From assembly GCA_934647945.1 (NCBI GenBank), contig CAKUFK010000009.1, positions 1 to 64,000 on the forward strand: a DNA stretch of 64,000 bases. Reading direction: 5' to 3'. Under the pieces are notes generated by a model. The model saw nothing but the letters and a program-made list of their open reading frames with translations, ran no database searches and was not told the origin of the DNA. Of the stretch, positions 9,131-17,136 are shown piece by piece. This DNA is from an uncultured Eubacteriales bacterium (GTDB lineage: Bacteria > Bacillota > Clostridia > Oscillospirales > Acutalibacteraceae). The stretch's first letter is position 1. Each line of letters starts with the position of its first letter. Both the position numbers and the translations under genes were made by a program.

Positions 9131-9201
9131 GGATCGGTCCTCCTTTTATTCCATCCTCCGCGGCGGCCGCGGAATCCAAACGATGGGATTGGAAACATCC
9201 T

Positions 9202-9229
9202 ACTATACAGTTTATCAGATTTCGGCAAA
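9202..9229 (-). promoter_or_regulatory. Probable promoter of the two-component operon
   Basis: The minus strand reads TTTGCC, 16 bases, then TATAGT, 72 bases ahead of the response-regulator start. The -10 is good, the -35 moderate. Confidence 0.5.
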
Positions 9230-9317
9230 CTTGTATGAACAGTATTTTAAACTTTTTTCGGGAAACTGTGACGGCGGGAGGGTCGGAAAAAAAGGCGGTC
9301 ATGTTTTTGACCGCATG

Positions 9318-9326
9318 TGCTATAAT
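9318..9326 (+). promoter_or_regulatory. Extended -10 promoter of the flavin reductase gene
   Basis: TGCTATAAT is a perfect -10 with an extended TG. I see no good -35. It lies 33 bases before the ATG. Confidence 0.5.
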
Positions 9327-9358
9327 GGGAATATATTGGATTTTAGGAGGTCATTTCC

Positions 9359-9874
9359 ATGAAACGTTTTATCGAGACCGATCCTCATGAGCTGACCGGG
9401 AATGTGTTCCGCCTGATCGGGCGGGACTGGATGCTGGTGACGGCCGGGAAGGAACGCTCCTTCAACACCATGACCGCGAGCTGGGGAGGGCTGGGTGTGC
9501 TCTGGAACGCGCCGGTGAGCATGATCTTCGTCCGCCCTTCCCGCTACACCTACGAATTTATCGAACGGGAGCGGGAATATTCCCTCTCCTTCCTCGGGCC
9601 GGATGACCGGAGGACGCTGCAGGTTTGCGGTTCCAAATCCGGCCGGGACATCGACAAGGTGAAGGAGACCGGGCTGACGCCGCTCTTCGACCAGCCGGCC
9701 CCATATTTCGAACAGGCCCGTCTGGTGCTGATCTGCCGCAAGCTCTACACCCATGACCTCGATCCGGCGGCGTTTTTGGACCCGGCCATCGCGGGCAGTT
9801 ACAAGGATGGGGACTACCACCGGATGTTTGTCGGGGAAATTGTGAAGGTGCTGGAGCCGCTGGAAAAAGCTTAG
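9359..9874 (+). CDS. Flavin reductase family protein
   Basis: The 171-residue protein has the FMN-binding split-barrel fold of the flavin reductase/DIM6-NTAB family. It shows the pattern FNTMTASWGGLGVLWN, in which the Ser/Thr and Asn residues line the FMN site, and PVSMIFVRPSRYTYEF. Such proteins reduce or bind flavin in the cytoplasm. In gut Clostridia they often stand alone, and the physiological partner cannot be told from sequence. A strong RBS (TTAGGAGG) lies eight bases from ATG 9359. bioY follows 68 bases downstream and may share the transcript. Confidence 0.9.
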   Translation: MKRFIETDPHELTGNVFRLIGRDWMLVTAGKERSFNTMTASWGGLGVLWNAPVSMIFVRPSRYTYEFIEREREYSLSFLGPDDRRTLQVCGSKSGRDIDKVKETGLTPLFDQPAPYFEQARLVLICRKLYTHDLDPAAFLDPAIAGSYKDGDYHRMFVGEIVKVLEPLEKA

Positions 9875-9942
9875 GTCCCCAAAAACCGCTTTTGAACAGA
9901 CCCGTAAACTGATAGATCGTTCAAAATAGGAGGATGTCCCCC

Positions 9943-10485
9943 ATGAAAACCGGATTTCGTATACAGGATATGGCCATCATCGCGCTCGACGCCGCGCTTC
10001 TCTGTGTGCTGGCACCCTTGGCGATCCCTGCCGGGCCGGTCCCCTTCACCCTCGCCACCCTGGCGGTATACCTGTGCGCCGCTGTCACGGGGATGCGGCG
10101 CGGCACGCTCAGCGTGCTGCTGTATATCCTCATCGGCGCGGTAGGGGTGCCGGTATTCTCCGGATTTGCGGGCGGGGTGCAAAAGCTGATCGGGCTGACG
10201 GGCGGATATCTGGCCGGGTATGTCCTCTGTGCGCTGGCAGCCGGATTCCTCATCGACCGTTTCCCCCACACCTGGTGGGTCTATCCGCTGGCCATGATGC
10301 TGGGGACGGTGCTGCTCTACCTCCTCGGGACCGTGTGGTTCCTGATCGTGGGAAAAGGCACACTTTGGGCGGCGCTCGTCGCCTGCGTGTTCCCGTTCAT
10401 TCCGTTCGACATCCTCAAAATCGCGCTGGCCACGGCGGTCGGCTATCCCGTGCGCCACCGGCTGGCCAGGCGCGGGCTTTTGTAA
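9943..10485 (+). CDS. bioY: Biotin transporter substrate-binding subunit BioY
   Basis: BioY is the S component of an ECF biotin importer. The 180 residues form six hydrophobic helices. Family signatures are FTLATLAVYLCAA near residue 30 and GFAGGVQKLIGLTGGYLAGY near 70-90, which bind biotin. The energising EcfA/EcfT subunits are not in the window, which is normal for group II transporters. ATG 9943 lies nine bases after AGGAGG; the in-frame ATG at 9934 touches the ribosome site and is rejected. I looked for a BirA operator and saw none. Confidence 0.95.
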   Translation: MKTGFRIQDMAIIALDAALLCVLAPLAIPAGPVPFTLATLAVYLCAAVTGMRRGTLSVLLYILIGAVGVPVFSGFAGGVQKLIGLTGGYLAGYVLCALAAGFLIDRFPHTWWVYPLAMMLGTVLLYLLGTVWFLIVGKGTLWAALVACVFPFIPFDILKIALATAVGYPVRHRLARRGLL

Positions 10486-10549
10486 AGAAGTGCCTTCCGG
10501 CGCTTATACACGGACTCCGCCGGAAAATAGGGAATGGGTGCGCGGATAT

Positions 10550-10681
10550 ATCCGGGAAGAGGTGCAGCTCGTCTTCTGTTGGGCTGAGGCATCCGTATGT
10601 CGGCAGCGCCGTTGTACCAAACCATGTATCGGCCATGGCGTCCCAACTGGCTTTGTTCTGACCCAGCGTATCCCGCATCAT
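10550..10681 (-). pseudogene. Remnant of a class I SAM-dependent methyltransferase (N-terminus)
   Basis: ATG 10681 has a strong RBS (GGGGGAGG) and a good promoter upstream. The first 44 residues, beginning MMRDTLGQNKASWDAM and including TWFGTTALPTYGC and PTEDELHLFPD, are the N-terminal signature of a clostridial methyltransferase family. The SAM-binding glycine motif (usually VLEIGCG), which should follow at once, is absent; the frame continues as unrelated sequence into the 3' end of bioY. The gene was evidently truncated by a deletion or by the bioY junction. The remaining unassigned bases between bioY and the symporter hold nothing else I can name. Confidence 0.75.
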
Positions 10682-10706
10682 ACAGCCTCCCCCTTCGATT
10701 GCGGAC

Positions 10707-10735
10707 AGTATACCATATACATGGGCCTCGGTAAA
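10707..10735 (-). promoter_or_regulatory. Promoter ahead of the methyltransferase remnant
   Basis: The minus strand reads TTTACC, 17 bases, then TATACT, 26 bases upstream of the remnant's ATG. Promoter and ribosome site are intact although the gene is dead. Confidence 0.65.
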
Positions 10736-10843
10736 CCCGGCCCGCAAAATACCGGCGGCAGCTACCCCGCCTGCGCCGCGCATCTCCTGGACACATAACC
10801 CACCCGCTTCCGGCATAGGATGAACGGACGGGAGGGAATCGGC

Positions 10844-12244
10844 ATGTGGATCGATACGGCTATCGTGCTGGGGTACATCCTGCTGCTGGTGGGCATCGGC
10901 CTGCGGGGCGGCAAAGGGGTGAAAAATGCGGCGGATTTTACCGCCTCGGGGGGACGGTACGGCACCGCCGTGATCTTCGCCACCCTGTCCGCCTCCTATG
11001 TGGGGGGCGGCTATTCCTCCGGCAACGCGGCCAAGGCCTTTTCCGCCGGAATCAGCACCACCCTGACCCTGTTGGGGTTCAGCCTCGCTATGGTGCTCAT
11101 CGGTAAATTCCTGGTCCCCGGCGTCGCCCGTTTTCCCGGCGCCGTCACCGTCGGCGGCATCGTGGGGGAGGCCTATGGAAAGCGGGCGCGGGTGCTCACC
11201 GGGCTTTTCTCTTTCCTTTGCTGCGCCGGCGTGGTCGGGGCCCAGATGGAATCCATTGGGATGGTGTTCCACGTCCTTCTGGGGGTGGAGCATCACATGG
11301 GGGTCCTCCTGGGCTGCGGCATCGTTCTGCTGTATACCACTTTTGGCGGTTTACAATCCGTTATATTCGCGGATATATTACAATTCGTATTGCTCGCAGG
11401 CGGCATGCCGGTGCTGCTGATCCTGGCCCTGCTCAAGGCGGGGGGGCCTGGCCCTGTGCTGGAAGCGCTGCCCGCCTCCTATTTCGATCCTTTCAACGGC
11501 ACCACCGCGGCGGGATTCGTCTCCCTGTTCCTGTCCATGATGCTGGGGGAGGCCCTGGCACCCCCCTACACCCAGCGGCTTCTCATCGGCCGCAACGCCA
11601 AGGGAACCGCCCGGGGCACCATCCTCAGCGGCCTGTTTTCCGTCCCTTTCTTTTTCGTCACCGGCGGCATCGGGCTTACGGCCTATGCCTTGCATGTGAC
11701 AAATGAGTCAGCCTCGGCCATGCCGGCCCTGATCCAGGCCGTCCTTCCCGTCGGCATCCGGGGGATAATGATGGCGGCGATGGTCTCCATCATCCTGTCG
11801 GCGGCGGATGGGTTTTTGAACGGAGCGGCGGTCAGCTTCGTCTGTGACGCGCTCATGCCGCTGAAGCCGGGGCTGTCCGATAAAGCCCAGCTCCGCTGGT
11901 TGCGGGGGATCAATGTCGCTACTGGGCTGGCGGCGGTCTGCCTGGCCTTTCTCGTCCCCGACGTGTTCAGCATCCTGGTCCTGGCCTATTCCTTCTGGAG
12001 CCCGCTGATCCTCGTCCCCCTCGCGGCGGCGCTGCTGGGGGTAAAATCCAACGGCCGGGCCTTCCGCTACGCCCTGCTGGCCGGGCTGGTCTCCACCCTC
12101 GTGTGGAACTACGGGCTCGGCAAGCCCTTTGGCTTTGAAGGGGCCATCGTCGGCACCCTGTGCAACTTCGTGGTGTTCGCCCTGTGCACCAGGGCCTACC
12201 GGCGGTACCGTTCCCAGACGCTGCGGGTGTGGAAAACACGCTAG
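10844..12244 (+). CDS. Sodium:solute symporter (SSS family)
   Basis: The 466-residue membrane protein has about 13 hydrophobic helices. It matches the SSS fold, with YVGGGYSSGNAAKAF in the first core helix (Na+ site region) and FGGLQSVIFADILQF, the family signature (GG...WTD.Q-like), near residue 170. It would use the Na+ gradient to import a small solute; proline, choline, pantothenate and sugars are all carried by relatives, and the substrate cannot be read off. ATG 10844 is preferred to 10820 because GGGAGG lies eight bases upstream. The neighbouring genes give no substrate hint. Confidence 0.92.
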   Translation: MWIDTAIVLGYILLLVGIGLRGGKGVKNAADFTASGGRYGTAVIFATLSASYVGGGYSSGNAAKAFSAGISTTLTLLGFSLAMVLIGKFLVPGVARFPGAVTVGGIVGEAYGKRARVLTGLFSFLCCAGVVGAQMESIGMVFHVLLGVEHHMGVLLGCGIVLLYTTFGGLQSVIFADILQFVLLAGGMPVLLILALLKAGGPGPVLEALPASYFDPFNGTTAAGFVSLFLSMMLGEALAPPYTQRLLIGRNAKGTARGTILSGLFSVPFFFVTGGIGLTAYALHVTNESASAMPALIQAVLPVGIRGIMMAAMVSIILSAADGFLNGAAVSFVCDALMPLKPGLSDKAQLRWLRGINVATGLAAVCLAFLVPDVFSILVLAYSFWSPLILVPLAAALLGVKSNGRAFRYALLAGLVSTLVWNYGLGKPFGFEGAIVGTLCNFVVFALCTRAYRRYRSQTLRVWKTR

Positions 12245-12246
12245 CC

Positions 12247-12275
12247 TTGCTACACCCCCGCCCGTCTGCTATACT
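12247..12275 (+). promoter_or_regulatory. Promoter of the DUF1848 gene group
   Basis: TTGCTA, 17 bases, TATACT with an upstream TG (extended -10), 22 bases before the ATG at 12298. Confidence 0.7.
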
Positions 12276-12297
12276 GAGACGGAAAGGGGGCGGGCGT

Positions 12298-13206
12298 ATG
12301 ATCGTCAGCGCCAGCCGCCGGACGGATATTCCGGCGTTTTACCTGCCCTGGATGCTAACAAGGCTGCGGGAGGGATTTGCCCTTACCCGCAATCCCCATA
12401 ACCCCCGGCAGCTCCGCCGCGTGCCTCTGAACCGGGAGGAGACCGACTGCCTTGTGTTCTGGACCAAGGATGGGCGGGAGCTCCTCCGGCATCTGGATGA
12501 ACTGGAGGGATTCGGGATCCCCTTTTATGTCCAGTGGACCCTGACCGGATACGGGGCCGATCTGGAGCCGGGAGTGCCGGACAAAGGGCGTCTCGCGGAC
12601 GGGTTCCGGGAGCTCGGCCGGCGGATCGGCCCCCGCCGCCTCGTCTGGCGGTATGATCCGGTGCTGGTATACGGTCCCTATACCACGGCATGGCATTTGG
12701 ACGCCTTCGGCCGGTATTGCCGTTTGTTTTCCGGGGCTACCGACACCGGTGTTTTCAGCTTTGTCGACTTGTATGCCAAAACCCGCCGCGCCATGCCCCG
12801 CCTCCGGCCCGTCACCGCCGCGGACATGGACCGGCTGGCGGCGGGGTTCGCCCTGCGTGCACAGGACGCGGGAATCCGGCTGCACACCTGCTGCGAGGAG
12901 GGGGACTTTGCCCGGTTCGGGATCGGGCAGGCCGCCTGTGTCGATCCGGAGCGGATCGGGGAGATCGCGGGGCGCCCGGTCAACGCCTCCCGGGATCCGG
13001 GACAGCGGCCGGGCTGCGGCTGCGCGCGGAGCGTGGACATCGGTGCCTACGGCACCTGCTCCCATGGCTGTGCCTACTGCTACGCGGCCGGCCCGGCTTT
13101 TTCCGCTGAACACCGGCCGGACAGCCCTCTGCTGGCGGGGACGGTCGGCCCCGACGACCGGGTGCCGCCGGATCCGGGGCGGCAGACCACCTTGTGGAGT
13201 CTGTGA
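12298..13206 (+). CDS. DUF1848 family protein with C-terminal CxxxCxxC motif
   Basis: The 302-residue protein begins MIVSASRRTDIPAFY, the hallmark of DUF1848, and has FVSWTK-like (CLVFWTKDG) and WRYDP motifs. The function is unknown. The C-terminus has CGCARSVDIGAYGTC followed by CSHGCAYCYA. The spacing Cys-x3-Cys-x2-Cys with an aromatic is what radical SAM enzymes use to hold a 4Fe-4S cluster, so iron-sulfur binding is plausible. RBS GGAAAGGGGG lies eight bases before ATG 12298. It appears to head a run with the nucleotidyltransferase (17 bases downstream) and the NUDIX gene. Confidence 0.9.
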   Translation: MIVSASRRTDIPAFYLPWMLTRLREGFALTRNPHNPRQLRRVPLNREETDCLVFWTKDGRELLRHLDELEGFGIPFYVQWTLTGYGADLEPGVPDKGRLADGFRELGRRIGPRRLVWRYDPVLVYGPYTTAWHLDAFGRYCRLFSGATDTGVFSFVDLYAKTRRAMPRLRPVTAADMDRLAAGFALRAQDAGIRLHTCCEEGDFARFGIGQAACVDPERIGEIAGRPVNASRDPGQRPGCGCARSVDIGAYGTCSHGCAYCYAAGPAFSAEHRPDSPLLAGTVGPDDRVPPDPGRQTTLWSL

Positions 13207-13222
13207 TAAAGGAGGACAAGCG

Positions 13223-14035
13223 ATGAAGAATCGGAACCGTTTGCATACATGGGATACCGCGCCTGCCGCAGTCCATCGGCAGGGCGAGGAGGTCGCGGCT
13301 GTCTTTAAAGAGCGGCTGGGGGACGCCCTGACGGGGGTGTATCTGCACGGGTCGCTGGTGCTGGGCGCCTTCGCGGAAGGGGTAAGCGACCTGGATCTGC
13401 TGGTGGTGACGGCAGAACGCCTGCCGCGGGGCATACGGCTGGAACTGGCGGGCGCACTCCTCGCCCTGGACCGGCAGCCCTGCTCCCTGGAGCTGTCGGC
13501 CCTGTACCGGGGGGACCTCCATCCCTGGCGGCACCCTGTCCGCTGCCAGTTCCACTACAGCGCCGTCTGGGCCGGGACATATCGGAAGCTGCTGTCCGGC
13601 CGGCAGGGCGCCTGCTTTCTGGTGGATACGGATTTCGAGGATCCCGACATCGCCTGTCACGTCCGGCTGACCCGGGAAAGCGGCGTCCTCCTGTACGGCG
13701 AGCCGGTGGCGGAGGTGTTCCCGGACGTCCCGGAGGCGGATTTCTGGGATTCTCTTTGCCGGGGGGTGGAGGAATTCGATTTTGAGGACTATGGCTCCCG
13801 GACGGTACCCAGCCAGATCCTGACTCTGGGACGGATCTGGTCCTACCGGCAGGAACGGCGGATCCTGTCCAAATACGAGGCGGGGGGATGGACGGCCAGC
13901 CGGCTGCCGGACCGGTATCGGCCGGTGATGGAACAGGCGCGGGAGGTCTGGTACGGCGGCGGGGAGCTGCCCCCCTTCCCCCCGGAGGAGCTGGAGGGGC
14001 TCCGCCGGTTCCTCATTCGTCAAATTACGGAATGA
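13223..14035 (+). CDS. Aminoglycoside nucleotidyltransferase-like protein (AadA/ANT type)
   Basis: The 270-residue protein has an N-terminal nucleotidyltransferase domain with the pattern YLHGSLVLGAF...SDLDLLVV (GSxxxG...DxD), which holds two metal-binding Asp residues. A helical C-terminal half like the DUF4111 domain of AadA/ANT(9) enzymes follows. Relatives adenylylate streptomycin/spectinomycin, but many chromosomal members have no shown resistance role. RBS AAAGGAGG sits seven bases before ATG 13223. It lies between DUF1848 and NUDIX genes with no mobile element near, and its GC content equals its neighbours', so it looks resident. Confidence 0.8.
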   Translation: MKNRNRLHTWDTAPAAVHRQGEEVAAVFKERLGDALTGVYLHGSLVLGAFAEGVSDLDLLVVTAERLPRGIRLELAGALLALDRQPCSLELSALYRGDLHPWRHPVRCQFHYSAVWAGTYRKLLSGRQGACFLVDTDFEDPDIACHVRLTRESGVLLYGEPVAEVFPDVPEADFWDSLCRGVEEFDFEDYGSRTVPSQILTLGRIWSYRQERRILSKYEAGGWTASRLPDRYRPVMEQAREVWYGGGELPPFPPEELEGLRRFLIRQITE

Positions 14036-14053
14036 AACGAGGAGGGGACACGT

Positions 14054-14521
14054 ATGTCCAGGCAGCCGCAGCAGGTGCATATCTGGCTCTACCGTGAAAA
14101 TGGACGAGCGGAATGGGAATTCGCCGTCTTCCAGCGCAGCGATAATCCGGATTGCTGGCAGGGGGTGTGCGGTGGGCTGGAAGACGGCGAAACCCTGGAG
14201 GAGGGCGCCCGGCGGGAGCTTTTTGAGGAGGAGGGGATCGCCGGCCCCCGGCCCCTATACCGCCTCGACTCCGTTAGTTATGTCCCCGCCTGTGTGTTCG
14301 ACAAACGGGCGCAGGAGGCCTGGGGACAGGATGTCGTGGTCGTGCCGATGGCCTTCTTCGCCATGCCCTGTGACGGGGACATCACCCTCTCAAGCGAGCA
14401 CACGGAGATCGTCTGGCTGCCCTATGAGGAAGCCGAACGTCGGGTGATGTTCCATGACCAGAAAAACGCCCTGTATGAGCTGTGCGAGCGGCTCCGCCGG
14501 GGCAATCTGATCCGGCCATAG
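14054..14521 (+). CDS. NUDIX hydrolase
   Basis: The 155-residue protein contains a full Nudix box, GGLEDGETLEEGARREL followed by FEEEGI, near residues 39-61, with all metal-binding Glu residues present. Nudix enzymes hydrolyse nucleoside diphosphates linked to another moiety. The fold and the WEFAVFQRSDNPDCWQG start resemble dATP pyrophosphohydrolase-like members, but the substrate cannot be fixed. It follows the nucleotidyltransferase gene by 18 bases with RBS GAGGAGG. Confidence 0.9.
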   Translation: MSRQPQQVHIWLYRENGRAEWEFAVFQRSDNPDCWQGVCGGLEDGETLEEGARRELFEEEGIAGPRPLYRLDSVSYVPACVFDKRAQEAWGQDVVVVPMAFFAMPCDGDITLSSEHTEIVWLPYEEAERRVMFHDQKNALYELCERLRRGNLIRP

Positions 14522-14583
14522 CGTCCTCGTCTGCCCTGTCTCAAACGCCTGCCGGGTGAAGGAATAGGCCTTGGAATAAGGGG

Positions 14584-14670
14584 GTGCCCGTTCCAGCCTG
14601 TGCGGAAGCGGCCCGGCGGGAGCTTTTTGGGGAGGCGGGTCTTACCAGCGCGGTTCTTGTATTCCCGTGA
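14584..14670 (+). pseudogene. Remnant of a second NUDIX gene
   Basis: The 28-codon open stretch reads CAEAARRELFGEAGLTSAVL and then a stop. EAARREL-FGEAGL is the second half of a Nudix box (REUxEExGU). The nucleotide run CGGCGGGAGCTTTTTG is identical to part of the intact NUDIX gene (around 14212-14227). Upstream codons are closed by stops, so only the motif core survives. It is either a partial duplicate of the neighbour or a decayed paralogue. Confidence 0.6.
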
Positions 14671-14757
14671 TCGCCCACCAGAGCAAAAGTCCATCGAGCT
14701 ATTCAAAGGGAAATTACAGCTATGGCAATTTTCCACGGTGGCTTGAGCGAAGTGAAA

Positions 14758-14789
14758 GCCAGCGCTTTTTAGGCGCTGGCCTTTCTTTC
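14758..14789 (+). terminator. Rho-independent terminator
   Basis: The stem GCCAGCGC/GCGCTGGC with a 7-base loop is followed by CTTTCTTT. It closes the DUF1848-nucleotidyltransferase-NUDIX transcript. Confidence 0.75.
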
Positions 14790-14957
14790 GGCCTTATAGG
14801 CCACACCTCATGCCACACCTCTTAGGCGTACTCATGACTTGCCCGGGAGCCGGTCATCCGGGCGGATATCGTCAGCTGCTTGAAAAGAGGAAGCGCCTTC
14901 GTATAAGGGGCTTTTCCGCCGGGCAGACTAGGAATTGGAAAATTTTTGTGAGACGCC

Positions 14958-14986
14958 TTGACATGTCGGGTAAAATAATGTAACAT
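14958..14986 (+). promoter_or_regulatory. Promoter of the DegV gene
   Basis: TTGACA, 17 bases, TAACAT; the ATG follows 36 bases later. Confidence 0.7.
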
Positions 14987-15021
14987 AGTGTTGAAAACCA
15001 GATTGGCGCAGGAGGAACGAT

Positions 15022-15891
15022 ATGAGTTATCGTATTACGACCGATTCCACGGCCGATTTGCCGCAGGAATTTCTGAACGAACGCGGGATCGCGTATGTCG
15101 GTTTGGCGTTTCAGATCGGCGGGGAAGAATACCGGGAAGGCCCCGATCTCAAAATGACGTCCAAGGAGTTTTATGACCAGCTTCGTGCGGGCACACCGGC
15201 CTCGACGGTGCAGGTCAATACCTACGAATTCATCGATTTTGCCGAGCCCTTCCTGGCCGCCGGCGAAGATGTACTGCACATCGCGTTTTCGAGCGGGCTG
15301 TCCGGCACCTATGAATCCTGTGCCCGGGGGGCGGAGGAACTCAGGGCCAAATATCCCGACCGGAAGATCGTGGTGGTGGATTCTCTGGCCGCGTCCATGG
15401 GCGAGGGCCTGCTGGTGTATTATGCGGATGAAAACCGGAAGGCGGGGATGAGCCTCGACGACAATGCCAAGTGGCTGGAGGAAAATAAGCTGCATCTCTG
15501 CCATTGGTTCACGGTGGACGACCTGATGCATCTGCACCGGGGCGGCCGTGTATCCAAAACCTCCGCCGTGTTCGGCTCCCTGCTGGGGATCAAGCCGGTC
15601 CTCCACGTGGACGACGAGGGGCACTTAATCCTGATGAGCAAGGTGCGGGGACGGGATGCGTCGCTGAAAGCGCTCGTGGGCAAGATGAAAGAGACGGCGC
15701 TGTCCAATGTCCGGGACCAGATGGTTTTCATCTCTCATGGCGACGCCAAAGAGGACGCGGAGAAAACCGCCCAGTACGTCAAGGACCAGCTCGGGGTGCA
15801 GAAGGTCATGATTCACAATATCGGCACGGTGATCGGAAGTCATTCCGGCCCCGGTACCATCGCGCTGTTTTTCATGGGAACCCATCGGTAA
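15022..15891 (+). CDS. DegV family fatty-acid-binding protein
   Basis: The 289-residue protein is DegV (FakB-like). DegV proteins bind a fatty acid in a deep pocket and, in many Firmicutes, present it to the kinase FakA for phosphorylation and use in phospholipid synthesis. Signatures include YRITTDSTADLP at the start, the FSSGLSGTYES loop near residue 93 that contacts the acyl carboxylate, and the late HSGPGTIALFF motif. RBS GCAGGAGGAACG. The gene stands alone between its own promoter and terminator, and no fakA is in the window, so the FakB role is inferred from the family. Confidence 0.93.
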   Translation: MSYRITTDSTADLPQEFLNERGIAYVGLAFQIGGEEYREGPDLKMTSKEFYDQLRAGTPASTVQVNTYEFIDFAEPFLAAGEDVLHIAFSSGLSGTYESCARGAEELRAKYPDRKIVVVDSLAASMGEGLLVYYADENRKAGMSLDDNAKWLEENKLHLCHWFTVDDLMHLHRGGRVSKTSAVFGSLLGIKPVLHVDDEGHLILMSKVRGRDASLKALVGKMKETALSNVRDQMVFISHGDAKEDAEKTAQYVKDQLGVQKVMIHNIGTVIGSHSGPGTIALFFMGTHR

Positions 15892-15918
15892 CCAGGCAGA
15901 ATACCCGCTGTCAAGTTC

Positions 15919-15953
15919 AAAACGGCCGCCTTCTCTGAGGGCGGCCGTTTTTC
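15919..15953 (+). terminator. Terminator of the DegV gene
   Basis: The 11-base-pair stem AAACGGCCGCC/GGCGGCCGTTT with a 9-base loop is followed by TTC. Confidence 0.85.
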
Positions 15954-15986
15954 ATCCAATGGGGTCGTCTCAACGCCGTCCCGGCC

Positions 15987-17111
15987 TCACAGCAGCTCGG
16001 CCAAAATCGCGTTGGAGACCAGGAAGCCCTCCCTTGTCAGGCGGATCCCTTCGGCGTCGCAGATGACCAGACGCCGGGGAAGGGAAGCGGCTCGTTTCCG
16101 CCAGTCCTCCGGGATGGGGACGCCGAAACGGACGGCGTAGGCGCGTTCGGTCAGGCCCTCAGCCAAACGCAGGCGGAGCAGGAGGAATTCCTCCTGGGAT
16201 CCCGTTCGGATCGCCCCTTCGGGTTCAGGCAGCGGGTCTTTCCCCGCGAGAAACGCGGCGAGATCCCGGGGATAGGCGAACCGCCGCCCGCCGATACAGG
16301 AATGGGCCGCGGGGCCGAGACCGAGATAGGGCTCGCCGGTCCAATATTTCAGGTTGTGGCGGCTTTCCCGGCCGGGCAGCGCGAAATTTGAGATTTCATA
16401 CTGGTGGAAGCCGTGCTCTTCGAGCGTTTCACAGGCGGCGAGATAGAGGGAGGCGGCCTCGTCCTCTCCGGGCAGCGCAAGGGCGTGCCTGTTCCGCCCG
16501 AATGGAGTGTTATCCTCGATTTTGAGGAGGTAGGCCGAGACGTGTCCGGCTCCCAGCTCCCCGCAAAGGGAGGCCGAACGGCGTACCGAGGTTTCGTTCT
16601 GCCCCTCGACGGCCAGCATCAGGTCGAGAGAGATGTCCGCGATCCCCGCCCGTCTGGCGGCCTCCACCGCCCGCCAGACGGCGGCCGGACCGTGCCGCCG
16701 TCCCAGGCGGTGCAGCTCGGCTTCCGAAGCGGACTGCATTCCCAAGGACAGCCGGGTTCCCCCGGCATCGGCAAAGGCCTTCAGGGTTTCCGAAAGCCCG
16801 CCTTCCTCATCCGCGTCGGCGGGATTGGCCTCGAGGGTGATCTCCGCGTCGTCCAGGGAAAAGCACCGCTCCGCCCTGCCGATCAGCCGCGCCAGGCGCT
16901 TTCCCCCCAGCAGGGACGGGGTCCCCCCGCCGAAATACAGGGTATCGGCCGGGGTGCGGAGGCGGTCCGCCCACCGGTCCAGCGCCTGTTCCACCGAGGC
17001 GGTGTAACGGTCGAGCAGGCCGTCGTCCCCCGCCAGGGGAAGGGAGTAAAAGTCGCAATAAGGGCATTTGGACAGGCAGAAGGGCACGTGGATATATAAC
17101 CCGATCGGCAT
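15987..17111 (-). CDS. hemW: Radical SAM protein HemW (coproporphyrinogen oxidase-like, heme chaperone family)
   Basis: The 374-residue radical SAM protein opens LYIHVPFCLSKCPYCDF, with the cluster ligands Cys-x3-Cys-x2-Cys. It shows YFGGGTPSLL and the HemW-specific HNLKYWTGEPYLGLGPAAHS. HemW proteins bind heme and are heme chaperones rather than coproporphyrinogen dehydrogenases; they lack the extra Cys of HemN, as seen here. The small SRPBCC gene lies 25 bases upstream on the same strand, so the two may be cotranscribed. A heme synthesis pathway is not visible in the window. Confidence 0.93.
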   Translation of the reverse strand: MPIGLYIHVPFCLSKCPYCDFYSLPLAGDDGLLDRYTASVEQALDRWADRLRTPADTLYFGGGTPSLLGGKRLARLIGRAERCFSLDDAEITLEANPADADEEGGLSETLKAFADAGGTRLSLGMQSASEAELHRLGRRHGPAAVWRAVEAARRAGIADISLDLMLAVEGQNETSVRRSASLCGELGAGHVSAYLLKIEDNTPFGRNRHALALPGEDEAASLYLAACETLEEHGFHQYEISNFALPGRESRHNLKYWTGEPYLGLGPAAHSCIGGRRFAYPRDLAAFLAGKDPLPEPEGAIRTGSQEEFLLLRLRLAEGLTERAYAVRFGVPIPEDWRKRAASLPRRLVICDAEGIRLTREGFLVSNAILAELL

Positions 17112-17136
17112 GGGAGGCCCTCCTTCCAGACAGGGG

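Larger units (their letters stand above)
14522..15021. other. 500-base intergenic stretch with NUDIX debris and a terminator
   Basis: It holds a decayed NUDIX box (14584-14670), a short open frame beginning ATG GCA ATT TTC at 14722 that ends on the terminator stem, the terminator itself (14758) and the DegV promoter (14958). I recognise nothing in 14790-14950. Confidence 0.5.

Noticed and set aside
9943..10485. BirA operator controlling bioY
   Set aside because: The upstream 60 bases contain no TTGTAAAC-type dyad; only a half-similar GTAAAC is present.
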